Source: BMS3BBIN04 sp964552465
GTDB lineage: Bacteria > Electryoneota > Electryoneia > Electryoneales > Electryoneaceae
Assembly: GCA_964552465.1 (NCBI GenBank)
Contig: CAZKGR010000002.1
Span: 1-64,000, forward strand
Direction of reading: 5' to 3'
DNA length: 64,000 bases
Positions 18,276 through 27,368 of the stretch are shown here, in pieces. Every line of letters starts with the position of its first letter. Position 1 is the first letter of the stretch. Both the position numbers and the translations under genes were made by a program. The notes beneath the pieces were generated by a model. That model was not told the DNA's origin. It saw only the letters and a list, made by a program, of their open reading frames with translations, and did no database searches.

Positions 18276-18440
18276 GATATCTCCCGATACAATAATAATT
18301 AATTGACAGTGTTTTTCATATTTAGCGTTGATCGTTTGTATATTCTCTCGCGGGCGTCCGTATGATCCTTGCGGTTAAAACGCCATTTCCTACCTAAATA
18401 CTTGTTGAATCAACAGTTTAGCCTAAGTTCTGGAGGCTTG

Positions 18441-19208
18441 ATGAGTGTGAAGATTCCATTCGGCGAAGTACCGGAATATCCCGGTCCATTGACGATGGGA
18501 ATGCAGGGCGAAAATGTAAAACTGTTCCAGGAACTGTTGAACCTGCTCGGGTTTACCGTCCACATTGACGGTGAGTTCGATGCCGCAACCCGCCATGCTT
18601 TACGCTCAATGACTGGCGCCGAAATGCTCGATGAAAGGATCTGGGGGATTCTCACCGCAAGTTTCAACCATGCGCTCCGTGAAATCCCAACCAAGCACAC
18701 GATACGTGAAACTGCGCTGGCATATGCCAAACGTCACCTGAAGTCTGGCGCACGTGAACTAAATGTGAATGAAGGTCCGTGGGTACGACTGTACAGTCAG
18801 GGATTTGATGGACCGGAATACTATTGGTGTGCAGGATTCGTTTCATTCTGCATCACCCAGGCACGCAACTCGTTCAGCTCAGCGCCGGCGGGGGATGCAT
18901 ATGCCGGGATCCCCTATTCTCTTTCATGCGATGAGTTGGGCCAGTGGGCGCGAGAAAGCAATGTGCTGATCACTGACCATGAAGAATCAGATGTACAGGC
19001 AGGAAGTTTGTTCCTGGAAGGATCTGCCGAGTTCAATTTGGAGACAAACCCCGACTATACTCACGTCGGATTCGTGGATGAGTTCTACGGTGATAGCTTT
19101 ACGTCTGTGGAAGGGAATTTCAACGACAAGGTTGTCGCCAAGTATCGAGCGTTCGGCTCGCGAGTGGTCCATTTCATTGATCCATCAGTGGTTGGCGCTA
19201 TCGCCTGA
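18441..19208 (+). CDS. Peptidoglycan-binding plus CHAP/NlpC-like amidase
   Basis: 255 residues. GGAGG seven bases before the ATG sets the start. Residues ~20-65 form a peptidoglycan-binding domain 1 (GENVKLFQELLNLLGF, DGEFDAAT). The C-terminal half looks like a cysteine peptidase: C130 in EYYWCAGFVSF and a His in YTHVGFVDEF ~80 residues later are the likely catalytic pair, followed by VEGNF as in CHAP domains. There is no obvious signal peptide, so it may act in the cytoplasm, be released on lysis or leave by another route. Substrate inferred: a peptide bond of the cell wall. Confidence 0.7.
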   Translation: MSVKIPFGEVPEYPGPLTMGMQGENVKLFQELLNLLGFTVHIDGEFDAATRHALRSMTGAEMLDERIWGILTASFNHALREIPTKHTIRETALAYAKRHLKSGARELNVNEGPWVRLYSQGFDGPEYYWCAGFVSFCITQARNSFSSAPAGDAYAGIPYSLSCDELGQWARESNVLITDHEESDVQAGSLFLEGSAEFNLETNPDYTHVGFVDEFYGDSFTSVEGNFNDKVVAKYRAFGSRVVHFIDPSVVGAIA

Positions 19209-19246
19209 GTACAGATAGTAGTCGCACTTCATCCGACTCAATATGA

Positions 19247-19273
19247 GGGGATACATACTCTGTATGTGTCCCC
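19247..19273. repeat. GGGGAYAC hairpin, copy 1
   Basis: GGGGATACATA-CTCTG-TATGTGTCCCC; an 11-bp stem with one G-T pair. Shares its ends with hairpins at 19325-19352 and 59721-59746. Confidence 0.6.
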
Positions 19274-19324
19274 TGTGCTTTGCACCAACCGGTATTCTAC
19301 GACCATGCTTATGAGAGATAAACA

Positions 19325-19352
19325 GGGGACACTTTCAGGAGAAAGTGTCCCC
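19325..19352. repeat. GGGGACAC hairpin, copy 2
   Basis: GGGGACACTTTC-AGGA-GAAAGTGTCCCC, a perfect 12-bp stem. It lies in the 232-bp gap between two convergent genes, 50 bp from copy 1. Confidence 0.7.
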
Positions 19353-19361
19353 GGTGATTTC

Positions 19362-19381
19362 AATACTCAAGACTCAATAGT
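19362..19381 (-). repeat. Degenerate heptad repeat (TNTTGAG) next to the subtilase gene
   Basis: On the minus strand the sequence reads tattgag-tcttgag-tattga, about three 7-bp units of the TCTTGAG family also found after the stop codons at 46352 and 59624. It is followed on that strand by hairpin copy 2. Confidence 0.5.
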
Positions 19382-19386
19382 GCCAG

Positions 19387-19419
19387 ATCCTTCGCTTTTC
19401 CACCGGAAAAGCGAAGGAT
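19387..19419 (-). terminator. Long perfect hairpin after the subtilase gene
   Basis: ATCCTTCGCTTTTCC-ACC-GGAAAAGCGAAGGAT, a 15-bp perfect stem 21 bp beyond the subtilase stop. Not followed by a long T run but well placed to end transcription from either side. Confidence 0.6.
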
Positions 19420-19440
19420 GATTCAGCACTACGTGATGAA

Positions 19441-21612
19441 TCACTTCATCAACACGACCTTCTGCATCAATGATTCCGCACCAGCTTGAGCGTGCACGAA
19501 ATACACGCCGCTGGACATATCGGACGCATCAAACACGAAGTTGTGCTGACCAGCTCTCATCTGACCGTTCTGCAACTGAGCAACTTCCTGACCCAATGCG
19601 TTGAACACCGCGACAGTCACAAACTCAGATGACGGCAGAGTCAGCGAGATGCTGGTCGTGGGATTGAACGGGTTCGGATAGGCCTTGCCAAGCGTGAACT
19701 CGGACGGTGTTCCCACGAACTCTGCTGCATCTTCGTTGGCAGTCAATGACTCGAAACCATTCTGCGTCCATTCATCACCGCCATCCGGTCCTGGCCAGCC
19801 TTCGAACTTGATGAACTCAAACTGCTCGGTGTCGACAGGAGTACCAAACATCAGACCAGCGTGTACGACAAACTGGTATGATCCGGCAGGCGCGTTTGCC
19901 GGTACATTCTGCATTGCACCTTCAACAACAATGCTGACACCAGGCTGGTACGTCACGTCATAGCTCTGGATCGGGTAAATGGTACCATTCGGGAGAATGG
20001 CTTCGGTCCAGACAATACCTGCTGTGTTCACATCATAGCTGTTGTTGATCCTGACATCGAACTCGAGTAGGCCACCAGAGGATGGCACATAGTACGGTGT
20101 GTACAATGGGTTAAGAATCACGTTTATATCGGCCAGGTTGCCTAGCCAGGTAATGGCGGCTTCGCAGTCGATTCGACCGGAACCGAAGTCGTTATCCTTG
20201 CCGTTCGGACCAAGATCAACCGCACTCATTTCAAGCGCTTCGCAAATCTGGGCTGGTGTCAATGTCGGTTCCGAAGACAACAACAGTGCTGCTGCACCTG
20301 CGATGTTCGGTGTCGCCATCGACGTTCCGCTCATGAATGTGTAACCATTGCTCATGTTGCACGACTTCACATCTACCCCAGGTGCACATAGATCGGGTTT
20401 GAGCAGACCCTGGCCTGGATTCCAGTCGAAGTCCATGTAACCCGGCACAGATCCCCACGTCACAGGACCGAAACTGGAGAAGCTGGCGATGGTGTCGTTA
20501 TCGTTGGTTGCACCAGCTGTGATCACGCCACTTGTGGTACCTGGCTCAGTCTGGTCGGGATGTAACCACGGAGGTGGGCAGTCACCAGGTGTACGCACGT
20601 TTTCAGGCACAGCATAACCCCACGCACGTTCGTTGCCTGCCGCAACGATACTCACAACGCCGGCGGCATCCAGAATATCGTAGTGGTCACGGAAAGTTGC
20701 CCTAACAGTGCCGCTCAAGTAATGCCATCCGGCTGATAAGCTCGTAACATCAGCACCATTGGCGAGGGCGAAGTCCAGTGCGGCCCAGGTATCTGCCTCA
20801 ACACCATTGCCCCAGGCGTTAAAAACTTTGAGTCCCATTAACGTCGCGTCGGGCGCGACACCTGTCTGCGAACCCATTGTACCATCACCCAACGTCGTAC
20901 CAGAACAGTGCGAACCGTGACCATGATCGTCAATCGGGTTGTTGTCGTTGTTGTAGAAGTCGTACCCGTGATATGGATAGTCTACTCCACCGTCCCACAA
21001 GTGATCAGAAAGGTCGGGATGATTGTAGTTGATGCCTGTATCAATAATGGCAACCAGCACGCCAGCACCGGTGTATCCCATGTCCCACACGGCAGGCGCG
21101 TTCACAATATTCACTCCCGGAACGATCTCATCGAGTTCGTCAAGGATAGCCGGAACATCCACCGGATCATCGATGACCTTCTGTTCCACAGAATAGGCGA
21201 TGTGGAAAATATCATCACGAATCGCAATTGCCTGAATCACTGCAGCCGTAGCATGAACAGCGATACCATTCGCCATTTTCAACGAGCGAATGCGCTCGAC
21301 TGAGCCACGTTGTTCCAATTCATACAGATGATCGAGCAGGGCATCCTGTGATGCGTCGGCAACTCTACTTACTTCTCGCCATACCATTTCCTTGCGTTCT
21401 TCCGCACGAAAACCATATGCCATAGAGGCAAGTTGCTCAACATCTTGACGCTGATTCATCAGCACGATTACCGGAATCAACTCTGCAGCATCTGCATCTG
21501 TCATGACAGGTAACAGAGCTTCATCGAACACAGTCGGAGCAGCATAAACTGTGCTGAATGCCAGCACTGCTACGACCATGACAGTAAATACACTACCGGT
21601 ACGTGATCCCAT
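19441..21612 (-). CDS. Secreted subtilisin-family (S8) serine protease with type IX sorting domain
   Basis: 723 residues from the ATG with GAGGA eight bases upstream (a GTG nine codons earlier is less likely). Signal peptide, then a propeptide-like region to ~150. Catalytic triad: D191 in AIIDTGINYNHPDL, H232 in DDHGHGSHCSG, S431 in MSGTSMATPN; oxyanion Asn N327 in AAGNE. Residues ~495-605 are the shared beta domain (SSGGLLEF, LPNG, APAGSY) and the end is a YPNPFNP sorting domain with LMQKVVLMK. Expected to be exported, sorted by type IX secretion and to degrade proteins outside the cell. Confidence 0.93.
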   Translation of the reverse strand: MGSRTGSVFTVMVVAVLAFSTVYAAPTVFDEALLPVMTDADAAELIPVIVLMNQRQDVEQLASMAYGFRAEERKEMVWREVSRVADASQDALLDHLYELEQRGSVERIRSLKMANGIAVHATAAVIQAIAIRDDIFHIAYSVEQKVIDDPVDVPAILDELDEIVPGVNIVNAPAVWDMGYTGAGVLVAIIDTGINYNHPDLSDHLWDGGVDYPYHGYDFYNNDNNPIDDHGHGSHCSGTTLGDGTMGSQTGVAPDATLMGLKVFNAWGNGVEADTWAALDFALANGADVTSLSAGWHYLSGTVRATFRDHYDILDAAGVVSIVAAGNERAWGYAVPENVRTPGDCPPPWLHPDQTEPGTTSGVITAGATNDNDTIASFSSFGPVTWGSVPGYMDFDWNPGQGLLKPDLCAPGVDVKSCNMSNGYTFMSGTSMATPNIAGAAALLLSSEPTLTPAQICEALEMSAVDLGPNGKDNDFGSGRIDCEAAITWLGNLADINVILNPLYTPYYVPSSGGLLEFDVRINNSYDVNTAGIVWTEAILPNGTIYPIQSYDVTYQPGVSIVVEGAMQNVPANAPAGSYQFVVHAGLMFGTPVDTEQFEFIKFEGWPGPDGGDEWTQNGFESLTANEDAAEFVGTPSEFTLGKAYPNPFNPTTSISLTLPSSEFVTVAVFNALGQEVAQLQNGQMRAGQHNFVFDASDMSSGVYFVHAQAGAESLMQKVVLMK

Positions 21613-21935
21613 AGTTCCAGTCCTCACTTTATGTTGCACTAGTTACCCACTTTATCCGAAAACGAAATGTTCGCAGATTACGTAATCTTCACAGAGACAC
21701 GTGTGACCCTGAACACCATCATATGGCGGTATGGGAGAGTGTCCGACAATTTAAGGTTGGATGCTGAGATAAGGCTTCTTCACACCTAGCATTACTTCAC
21801 AGCATCCTGTGCAATACAAACCCGTAACCCTGATTGTGAAGAATGGCAGAAAGTAGGTGAACCGTTCGAGAATCTGCAAGTGTTATCCAAAGAAATCAAA
21901 AATAAATGCAGAGATAGAGAATTAATCAAAACAAA
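21613..21935. other. Intergenic region, no gene seen
   Basis: AT-rich spacer between the two minus-strand genes. It should hold the subtilase promoter, but no motif pair could be singled out. Confidence 0.4.
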
Positions 21936-21964
21936 AACGCCGCGAACAAATCGATCGCGGCGTT
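21936..21964 (-). terminator. Rho-independent terminator of the PpiD-like gene
   Basis: AACGCCGCGA (21936-21945) pairs with TCGCGGCGTT (21955-21964). On the minus strand the stem is followed by TTTGTTTTG, 42 bp beyond the stop. Confidence 0.85.
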
Positions 21965-22005
21965 GAATCAACAAAACTGGAAGGCTAATCTAAATCAGTG
22001 GTTGA

Positions 22006-23817
22006 TCAATAATTCGTGTAGTACAGGTACCGGAAATCTTCAATCTTGATCTTTTCGCGCTCGAGTTCGATCCACTGCGTAAACAGATTTTCCTGCATCT
22101 TCTGTGCCATCTCAGCATATATCTCAGCGCGCTGTTCCTCGAACTGGCTGGCGTCAGAAATCGTTTTCGTGTCGAGCTGAATGATGTACCATCCCTTGTC
22201 ACCACGGAAAGGTTTTGAAATCTGACCCTCTTCCATGTTCAACGCAACCTGCGCATACATATGATCACGACCGACTGTGCTGACGAACTCGTTCGCTTTG
22301 AAAGGACGGCGAGTATCGCCCAAGGTCGCATCATCTTCGCCTTCAACGGCCGCTCCAAGATCACCACCATTGCTCTGCAATGTTGTATAGACGCGGTCGG
22401 CTACAACCTTACCCAAAGCTGCCTGATGATCTTCAAGTAGCTCCGGAAGGAGACGATCTTTTACTTCTTCGATCCCGGTTACGCTATCTGGACGACTCTC
22501 AACGGTCCTTAAAACGGTCCAGCCAGCACTGAATTCGTAAACGGGAGTGATTTCACCGACCGGACGTTCAAATACGAAGTTCGTCGCAGCCATATTCCGA
22601 CCAAGACCCGGAACAACACCATTGTTACTAATCTCCATGGTGTCAATATCCAGACTGTAGAGTTCTGCAGCTTCTTCGTAACTGCTCTCTTCAGCTTCAT
22701 CACGGAATGATAATGCCCGGTTTCGGTGATCCTCTTCAGATTCAAGACTGAGGTTGATCCTCAACAGAATATGTGAGGCGAGAACTTCTTCGCCGTCATC
22801 ACCCTGGCGGGAGTCAATCCGCTTGATTACGTGATAGCCAAACTGAGTCATGATTGGGCCGACAATTTCCCCGTTCTCAGCCTTGAAAACAGCTTTGTCG
22901 AACTCTGGAACCATCCGTCCCCTGCCGAACCAGCCCAGATCACCACCCTTTTCAGATGACGGATCGTCACTGTACTCGCGAGCCAGATCCTCGAATGTTT
23001 CGCCATCCTGAGCGCGGATCATCAAATTCTCGGCCATTCTCATCGTTGAGACGGTATCGTCACGTGTAGGTTCGTTCATGAATAGCACATACTCAGTGAT
23101 CATGCGCCCACCAAGCGAGAATTCCTCGATCCTGTTCTGGTACGCCTGCTCGAAGTCACTGTCAGTGACCAGAGAAGTATCAACTACCATCATTCGATTG
23201 GGGACAAGGATGTAATGAGTTTCAGCGGATGTGTTCTTACGAACGAACTCGCGCCGAAGCTCTTCCTCGCTGACATGAATCACTGAACCGAGACGACCCA
23301 TCATCTTCTGACGAACCATTTGAAGCCGGGTGCCTGTTTCCAGCGAGATGAGGAATTCTATGTTGTTCGGATCAGAAATCACCTGGCTGTAGAGTTCCCA
23401 GTCAAATATCCCGAGGCTGTCGCGGAAGCTGGGGTTGTTGGTTACCTGTGGGGGTGGCGAATGACGGACTGTCATAGCCACTTCTGCGTCTGAAATCTGA
23501 ATGTCGGCTTTCTCTTCTGCACGCTGGAGCAGAACTTCATTGATCAGCGCATCCCACGCCTCACCACGGATAGCATCTGCTCTAGTTGCAGGGACTTCGC
23601 CGTTCTCGTAACGCTGGCGTTCCATGGCAAACCGGTCTTGGATTGTTGCCTCATAACGCTCACGAGTGATTTCCTGACCATCGATCTTGCCGACAACGCC
23701 GGGTTTCATTGGGCCGCTAAAACCACCCATACCCCAGGAAAAAATGATCGTACCAATAAACGCAAACACAAGTATCCAAAGGATAACCGCTGTGTTCTGC
23801 CGCAATGTTGACATCAT
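22006..23817 (-). CDS. PpiD/SurA-like peptidyl-prolyl isomerase, membrane anchored
   Basis: 603 residues. One N-terminal membrane helix (AVILWILVFAFIGTIIFSW, ~10-28) anchors a periplasmic chaperone. Residues ~30-180 resemble the SurA N-terminal chaperone domain (VGKIDGQEITRERYE). A parvulin domain covers ~240-350 (EDLAREYSDDPSSEKGGDLGWF, MVPEFDKAVF, TQFGYHVIKR). Another parvulin-like segment follows near 355-455 and the C-terminus is helical. This layout matches PpiD, which helps fold outer-membrane and secreted proteins at the inner membrane. Two adjacent ATG codons are possible starts. Confidence 0.88.
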   Translation of the reverse strand: MMSTLRQNTAVILWILVFAFIGTIIFSWGMGGFSGPMKPGVVGKIDGQEITRERYEATIQDRFAMERQRYENGEVPATRADAIRGEAWDALINEVLLQRAEEKADIQISDAEVAMTVRHSPPPQVTNNPSFRDSLGIFDWELYSQVISDPNNIEFLISLETGTRLQMVRQKMMGRLGSVIHVSEEELRREFVRKNTSAETHYILVPNRMMVVDTSLVTDSDFEQAYQNRIEEFSLGGRMITEYVLFMNEPTRDDTVSTMRMAENLMIRAQDGETFEDLAREYSDDPSSEKGGDLGWFGRGRMVPEFDKAVFKAENGEIVGPIMTQFGYHVIKRIDSRQGDDGEEVLASHILLRINLSLESEEDHRNRALSFRDEAEESSYEEAAELYSLDIDTMEISNNGVVPGLGRNMAATNFVFERPVGEITPVYEFSAGWTVLRTVESRPDSVTGIEEVKDRLLPELLEDHQAALGKVVADRVYTTLQSNGGDLGAAVEGEDDATLGDTRRPFKANEFVSTVGRDHMYAQVALNMEEGQISKPFRGDKGWYIIQLDTKTISDASQFEEQRAEIYAEMAQKMQENLFTQWIELEREKIKIEDFRYLYYTNY

Positions 23818-24137
23818 GGTTAAAGTACCTCAAAAACGTCTTGAAACCTCAGATTTATGAAGACAGGGAATATGGGAAGCTGAATCCCCCGTTGCAACCG
23901 GAGTATGCTCGCTTTTGTAACGGCTCCACTGTCTCATCGAGTACGTCAGAATCTATTACCCAAAATCGCTGTTCGCACAAACTCTACTCCTCTCATATGA
24001 GCGTAACCTTGTTGTAGCTTCAGCATCTCACAAGGACATTGTGCACATTTGAATCGGGCAAAACAACAATTGCGATTGAAACATCGATTTCAAGCCATTT
24101 TACGTACTGCCAGACATACTAGTTGCAAGGAGGAAAC
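23818..24137. other. Divergent promoter region, no gene seen
   Basis: The 320 bases between the PpiD-like gene (minus) and the OsmC-like gene (plus) should carry promoters in both directions. No clear consensus or repeat was recognised. Confidence 0.4.
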
Positions 24138-24593
24138 ATGCCACGCATTGCACTTGCCACGCTGACCACTGGGATGGAATTTGTCGCACGCACAGCCAGT
24201 GATCATGAAATCAGAATGGATGCTTTGGATACAAGTGGTGGCAAAAATACAGGTGCACGTCCAGCAGAGCTACCCTTCGCGGGACTGGCGGGATGCACGG
24301 GAATGGACGTGATCAGCATTCTGAGGAAAATGAGACAGGACGTTGCAACATTTCAGGTTGAGATCGAAGGAAGCGAAAGAACAGAAGAACATCCCAAAAG
24401 GTGGACGAGTATCCGTGTGGTGTTTACTGTTACCGGAGATGTTGAAGCAGAAAAACTCGAACGAGCAATTGATCTTTCCCGAACACGCTACTGCAGCGTG
24501 TCAGCCAGCCTAAAACCTGCGATGAACATTAAATATGTTTACATATTGAACGGAGTTGAGAACATCATGCCCGAGGAATCGGATCAAGAGTAG
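24138..24593 (+). CDS. OsmC/YhfA-family protein
   Basis: 151 residues. AAGGAGGAAAC directly before this ATG sets the start. C53 in GLAGCTGMDVISIL and C119 in RTRYCSVSASL are the two conserved OsmC cysteines, and ARPAELPFAGL before the first is typical of the YhfA branch. Such proteins reduce organic or lipid hydroperoxides with dithiol partners. Cytoplasmic. Stands alone. Confidence 0.9.
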   Translation: MPRIALATLTTGMEFVARTASDHEIRMDALDTSGGKNTGARPAELPFAGLAGCTGMDVISILRKMRQDVATFQVEIEGSERTEEHPKRWTSIRVVFTVTGDVEAEKLERAIDLSRTRYCSVSASLKPAMNIKYVYILNGVENIMPEESDQE

Positions 24594-24914
24594 ATCAAAA
24601 GGAGTCAAGGGAACACTCAGTTTTTCCTCGCTTTCCCAATACTATTCGCATTATATTGTCATTTTAGTGGCTGATTCGTTGATTCTGTAATTGTAATACA
24701 AAAATCGCGTTGACGTATACTTTTTAATAACAAGAGTTTACTTCAACAGATTGGAGAGTTTGTTGTCTCGATTTGCATCTAGTTTAAACCACTCGTGTGT
24801 TGAAAACCGAAATACTGTTATTTCGCGAAAAATCCATAACGATGCCGTGGGAATGGTAGTTGCACTGGATTTACGGCACTTGGATGATCGCGACATGATT
24901 GTAACGAAGCGTAA
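24594..24914 (+). promoter_or_regulatory. Upstream region of the HD-GYP gene with a possible promoter
   Basis: No gene seen. TTGTAA (24691-24696) and TATACT (24716-24721) could be -35 and -10 boxes, but the 19-bp spacing is long. AT-rich between 24640 and 24740. Confidence 0.3.
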
Positions 24915-26099
24915 ATGAGAGTCATGCAACTCGCCAGAGTCGACAGTTTAAAGCCTGGGCAGGTGCTTGGGCGTTCGCTGTACAATGAACGTCGGGAAAT
25001 CGAGCTCCCGGTCGGCGCACGCCTCGATAAGGACTTAATCGATGCCTTGAGCTTGCGCAGGTACACCTACGTATATGTCTGGGACTCACTCGCAGCCGAC
25101 TTCATTACTCCTCAAGATACCATCAATGATACAATTCATGCAGCAAATGAGAAGAGTTTTGAGCAGGCGCTCACTGATCTGAGATCAAATGATGCTTTGA
25201 GGCCTCTCGACCCTGAGAATATTGTGCAATACCTGAAGCAATCCATCAACCTGCATACACTGTTGCCTTACACTCAATTTGAGCAGGTGGCTGGCAACAT
25301 GCTCGAAGAAGTTCTTCGCGAAGATGTCCGTCTGTATTCGTCACTTCCGATAAAAGATGAAGCATCGTCCGATATTGACCACGCATTGAATGTCGGTGTC
25401 ATCTCCATTCTCCTGGGTCAGGCTCTCGATTTACCCAAAGAGAACCTGATGCAGCTATCCGTCGCTTCAGTTTTGCATGATTCCGGGCGCTGGGTGCTGA
25501 AAGCAGCAGCTGCGGCTGATGAGGAGTCACTGACGGATGATCTTGTTGAGGAGCATCCTACACTTTCAATGCTGTTGATCCAGAAAGCGCGTCCCGACAA
25601 CCTGATGACACGTACTCTAGTACACCAGCACCACGAGTATCTAGATGGTTCCGGATTCCCCGAAGGATTACTGGGGTCAGATGTATCTATCGATCCATCA
25701 GTAGATCCGAAGAAATATGCAATTCATCCGTTATCGATGATCCTTGCCGTTGCCAACCGCTACGATGCCATTGTTTCCGGCCGGATTGATGGAAAGCTGC
25801 ATACTCCTGAACAAGCACTTGCCAAATTGGTCAAGGACTCGAGCTCATTGTGGAACACGCAAGTGGTGCGAGAACTCATCAAGATAATCCAGCTCTATCC
25901 AATGGGAGCGCATATCCAGATCAAGAAATGCTCGAATATGCAGTACGTTGGGAGTGCAGGTATTGTTATAGCAAACAGCCCGCTGGAGCCAAGAAAACCA
26001 ACTGTTATTCTGACTCATGACCATCGCGGAGGCGCGATCCAGCCGAAACGAGTGGTACTTGCCCGTGAGGAAAAGGTAGAGCTCGAACTTAACCTGTAG
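24915..26099 (+). CDS. HD-GYP-type phosphodiesterase-like protein
   Basis: 394 residues. A ~130-residue N-terminal region (DSLKPGQVLGRSLYNERREI, GARLDKDLIDAL) matches the beta module commonly ahead of HD-GYP domains. The HD pair is at ~188-189 (VLHDSG). HQHHEYLDGSGFPEG near 238-252 is the HHE/GYP motif with Phe in place of Tyr. The C-terminal ~60 residues resemble the tail of such proteins. The family hydrolyses cyclic di-GMP, lowering its level to favour motility over attachment. The Phe variant is conservative, so activity is plausible. No clear ribosome site precedes the ATG; another ATG lies three codons in. Confidence 0.8.
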   Translation: MRVMQLARVDSLKPGQVLGRSLYNERREIELPVGARLDKDLIDALSLRRYTYVYVWDSLAADFITPQDTINDTIHAANEKSFEQALTDLRSNDALRPLDPENIVQYLKQSINLHTLLPYTQFEQVAGNMLEEVLREDVRLYSSLPIKDEASSDIDHALNVGVISILLGQALDLPKENLMQLSVASVLHDSGRWVLKAAAAADEESLTDDLVEEHPTLSMLLIQKARPDNLMTRTLVHQHHEYLDGSGFPEGLLGSDVSIDPSVDPKKYAIHPLSMILAVANRYDAIVSGRIDGKLHTPEQALAKLVKDSSSLWNTQVVRELIKIIQLYPMGAHIQIKKCSNMQYVGSAGIVIANSPLEPRKPTVILTHDHRGGAIQPKRVVLAREEKVELELNL

Positions 26100-26204
26100 C
26101 GCCCCACTTTCTAGTACCGCATGATTGTTTTGGACTAACAACAGCTAACCGCTCGTCGTTTCCAACCGCTATATTCACCGATTCATTTCCGACACGAGAT
26201 TTTC

Positions 26205-27368
26205 ATGAAAAAGTCGCCGCTGGCGATTATCCTGTCCACAGTCTTCATCGCACTAATCGGATTTGGCATTGTCATCCCGTTGATGCCTGTCTATGCCGAA
26301 CGGTTTGGTGCAGGTGGTTTCCAAGTCGGGTTGCTGGTGATGACCTACAGCCTGATGCAGTTCTTGTTGGCACCGCTCGCTGGCCGAATCAGCGATCGAA
26401 TTGGAAGACGACCGGTTCTGATCGCAGGCTTGTTTCTGACCAGTATCAGCTACGTGATCTTTGGAATGGCCGATGAACTCTGGGTGCTGTATGTCAGTCG
26501 TCTGCTTGCTGGTGTTGGTGGTGCTGATATAACAGTCGCCCAGGCATATATAGCGGATGTTACTCCCCCGGAGAAACGTGCTCGCGGGATGGGATTGTTT
26601 GGTGCGGCATTCGGAGTGGGATTCGTTATCGGTCCCTCGCTGACAGCGTTGACATTTTCATTCCATGAAGGACTGCCCTCATTCATTGCTGCTGGTCTGG
26701 CAGGTGTGACCGGAATCTGGGCGTTGTTCATGTTGCCTGAGCCCGAAAAACACTCCGACTACAAACCGAGGCGGTTGAAGTTTGGAGATGGAATATCACG
26801 AGTATTTGCCCTATTAATGTCCTTTCAATTTGTATCGGTCTTTACACAGGCGTTGCTGCAAAGCATGCTAGTGCTATTTACAGTTCAGACGCTTGGTTGG
26901 AACGAGAAAAATAACGGCCTGTTTCTCGCAATGATAGGCGCAATCGCAGCCATCATTCAAGGGGGTCTGATAGGGCGTTTATCTGATCGGTTCGGAGAAC
27001 GGACATTAGTATCAGCTGGTCTGCTTCTGATGTCAATAGGATTACTACTCTTCAGCATGGTTGGCAGTATTGCCTATCTCTATGCAGGTGGAATAATCAA
27101 CGCGGTGGGATTTGCGCTCACCCTTCCTGCATTGTCCAGTCTTGCCAGTCAGGAATCGTTACCGGGTCAACAAGGCCAGACACTGGGCACATTCCAGTCC
27201 ATGGGAAGTCTGGCCAGAATCCTTGGTCCATTGGCTGGCGGCGCGCTCTACGATGCCATCAACCCGAATGCGCCATTTGGAGTCGGAGCCTTCATTGCTT
27301 TCGGTGCAGCTTTCACAGCGATGCTGATATTCAGAGGCAAGAGTACGCATCCTGGGGTTGAGAAATGA
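26205..27368 (+). CDS. MFS transporter, DHA1-like efflux type
   Basis: 387 residues with about 12 membrane helices. Motif A between helices 2 and 3 is GRISDRIGRRPVL, and a motif-C-like GAAFGVGFVIGP lies in helix 5, a mark of drug/H+ antiporters of the Bmr/TetA type. The second half has a matching GRLSDRFGER loop. Exports a small molecule from the cytoplasm; substrate unknown. Ends with a 4-bp overlap with the next, related gene. Confidence 0.88.
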   Translation: MKKSPLAIILSTVFIALIGFGIVIPLMPVYAERFGAGGFQVGLLVMTYSLMQFLLAPLAGRISDRIGRRPVLIAGLFLTSISYVIFGMADELWVLYVSRLLAGVGGADITVAQAYIADVTPPEKRARGMGLFGAAFGVGFVIGPSLTALTFSFHEGLPSFIAAGLAGVTGIWALFMLPEPEKHSDYKPRRLKFGDGISRVFALLMSFQFVSVFTQALLQSMLVLFTVQTLGWNEKNNGLFLAMIGAIAAIIQGGLIGRLSDRFGERTLVSAGLLLMSIGLLLFSMVGSIAYLYAGGIINAVGFALTLPALSSLASQESLPGQQGQTLGTFQSMGSLARILGPLAGGALYDAINPNAPFGVGAFIAFGAAFTAMLIFRGKSTHPGVEK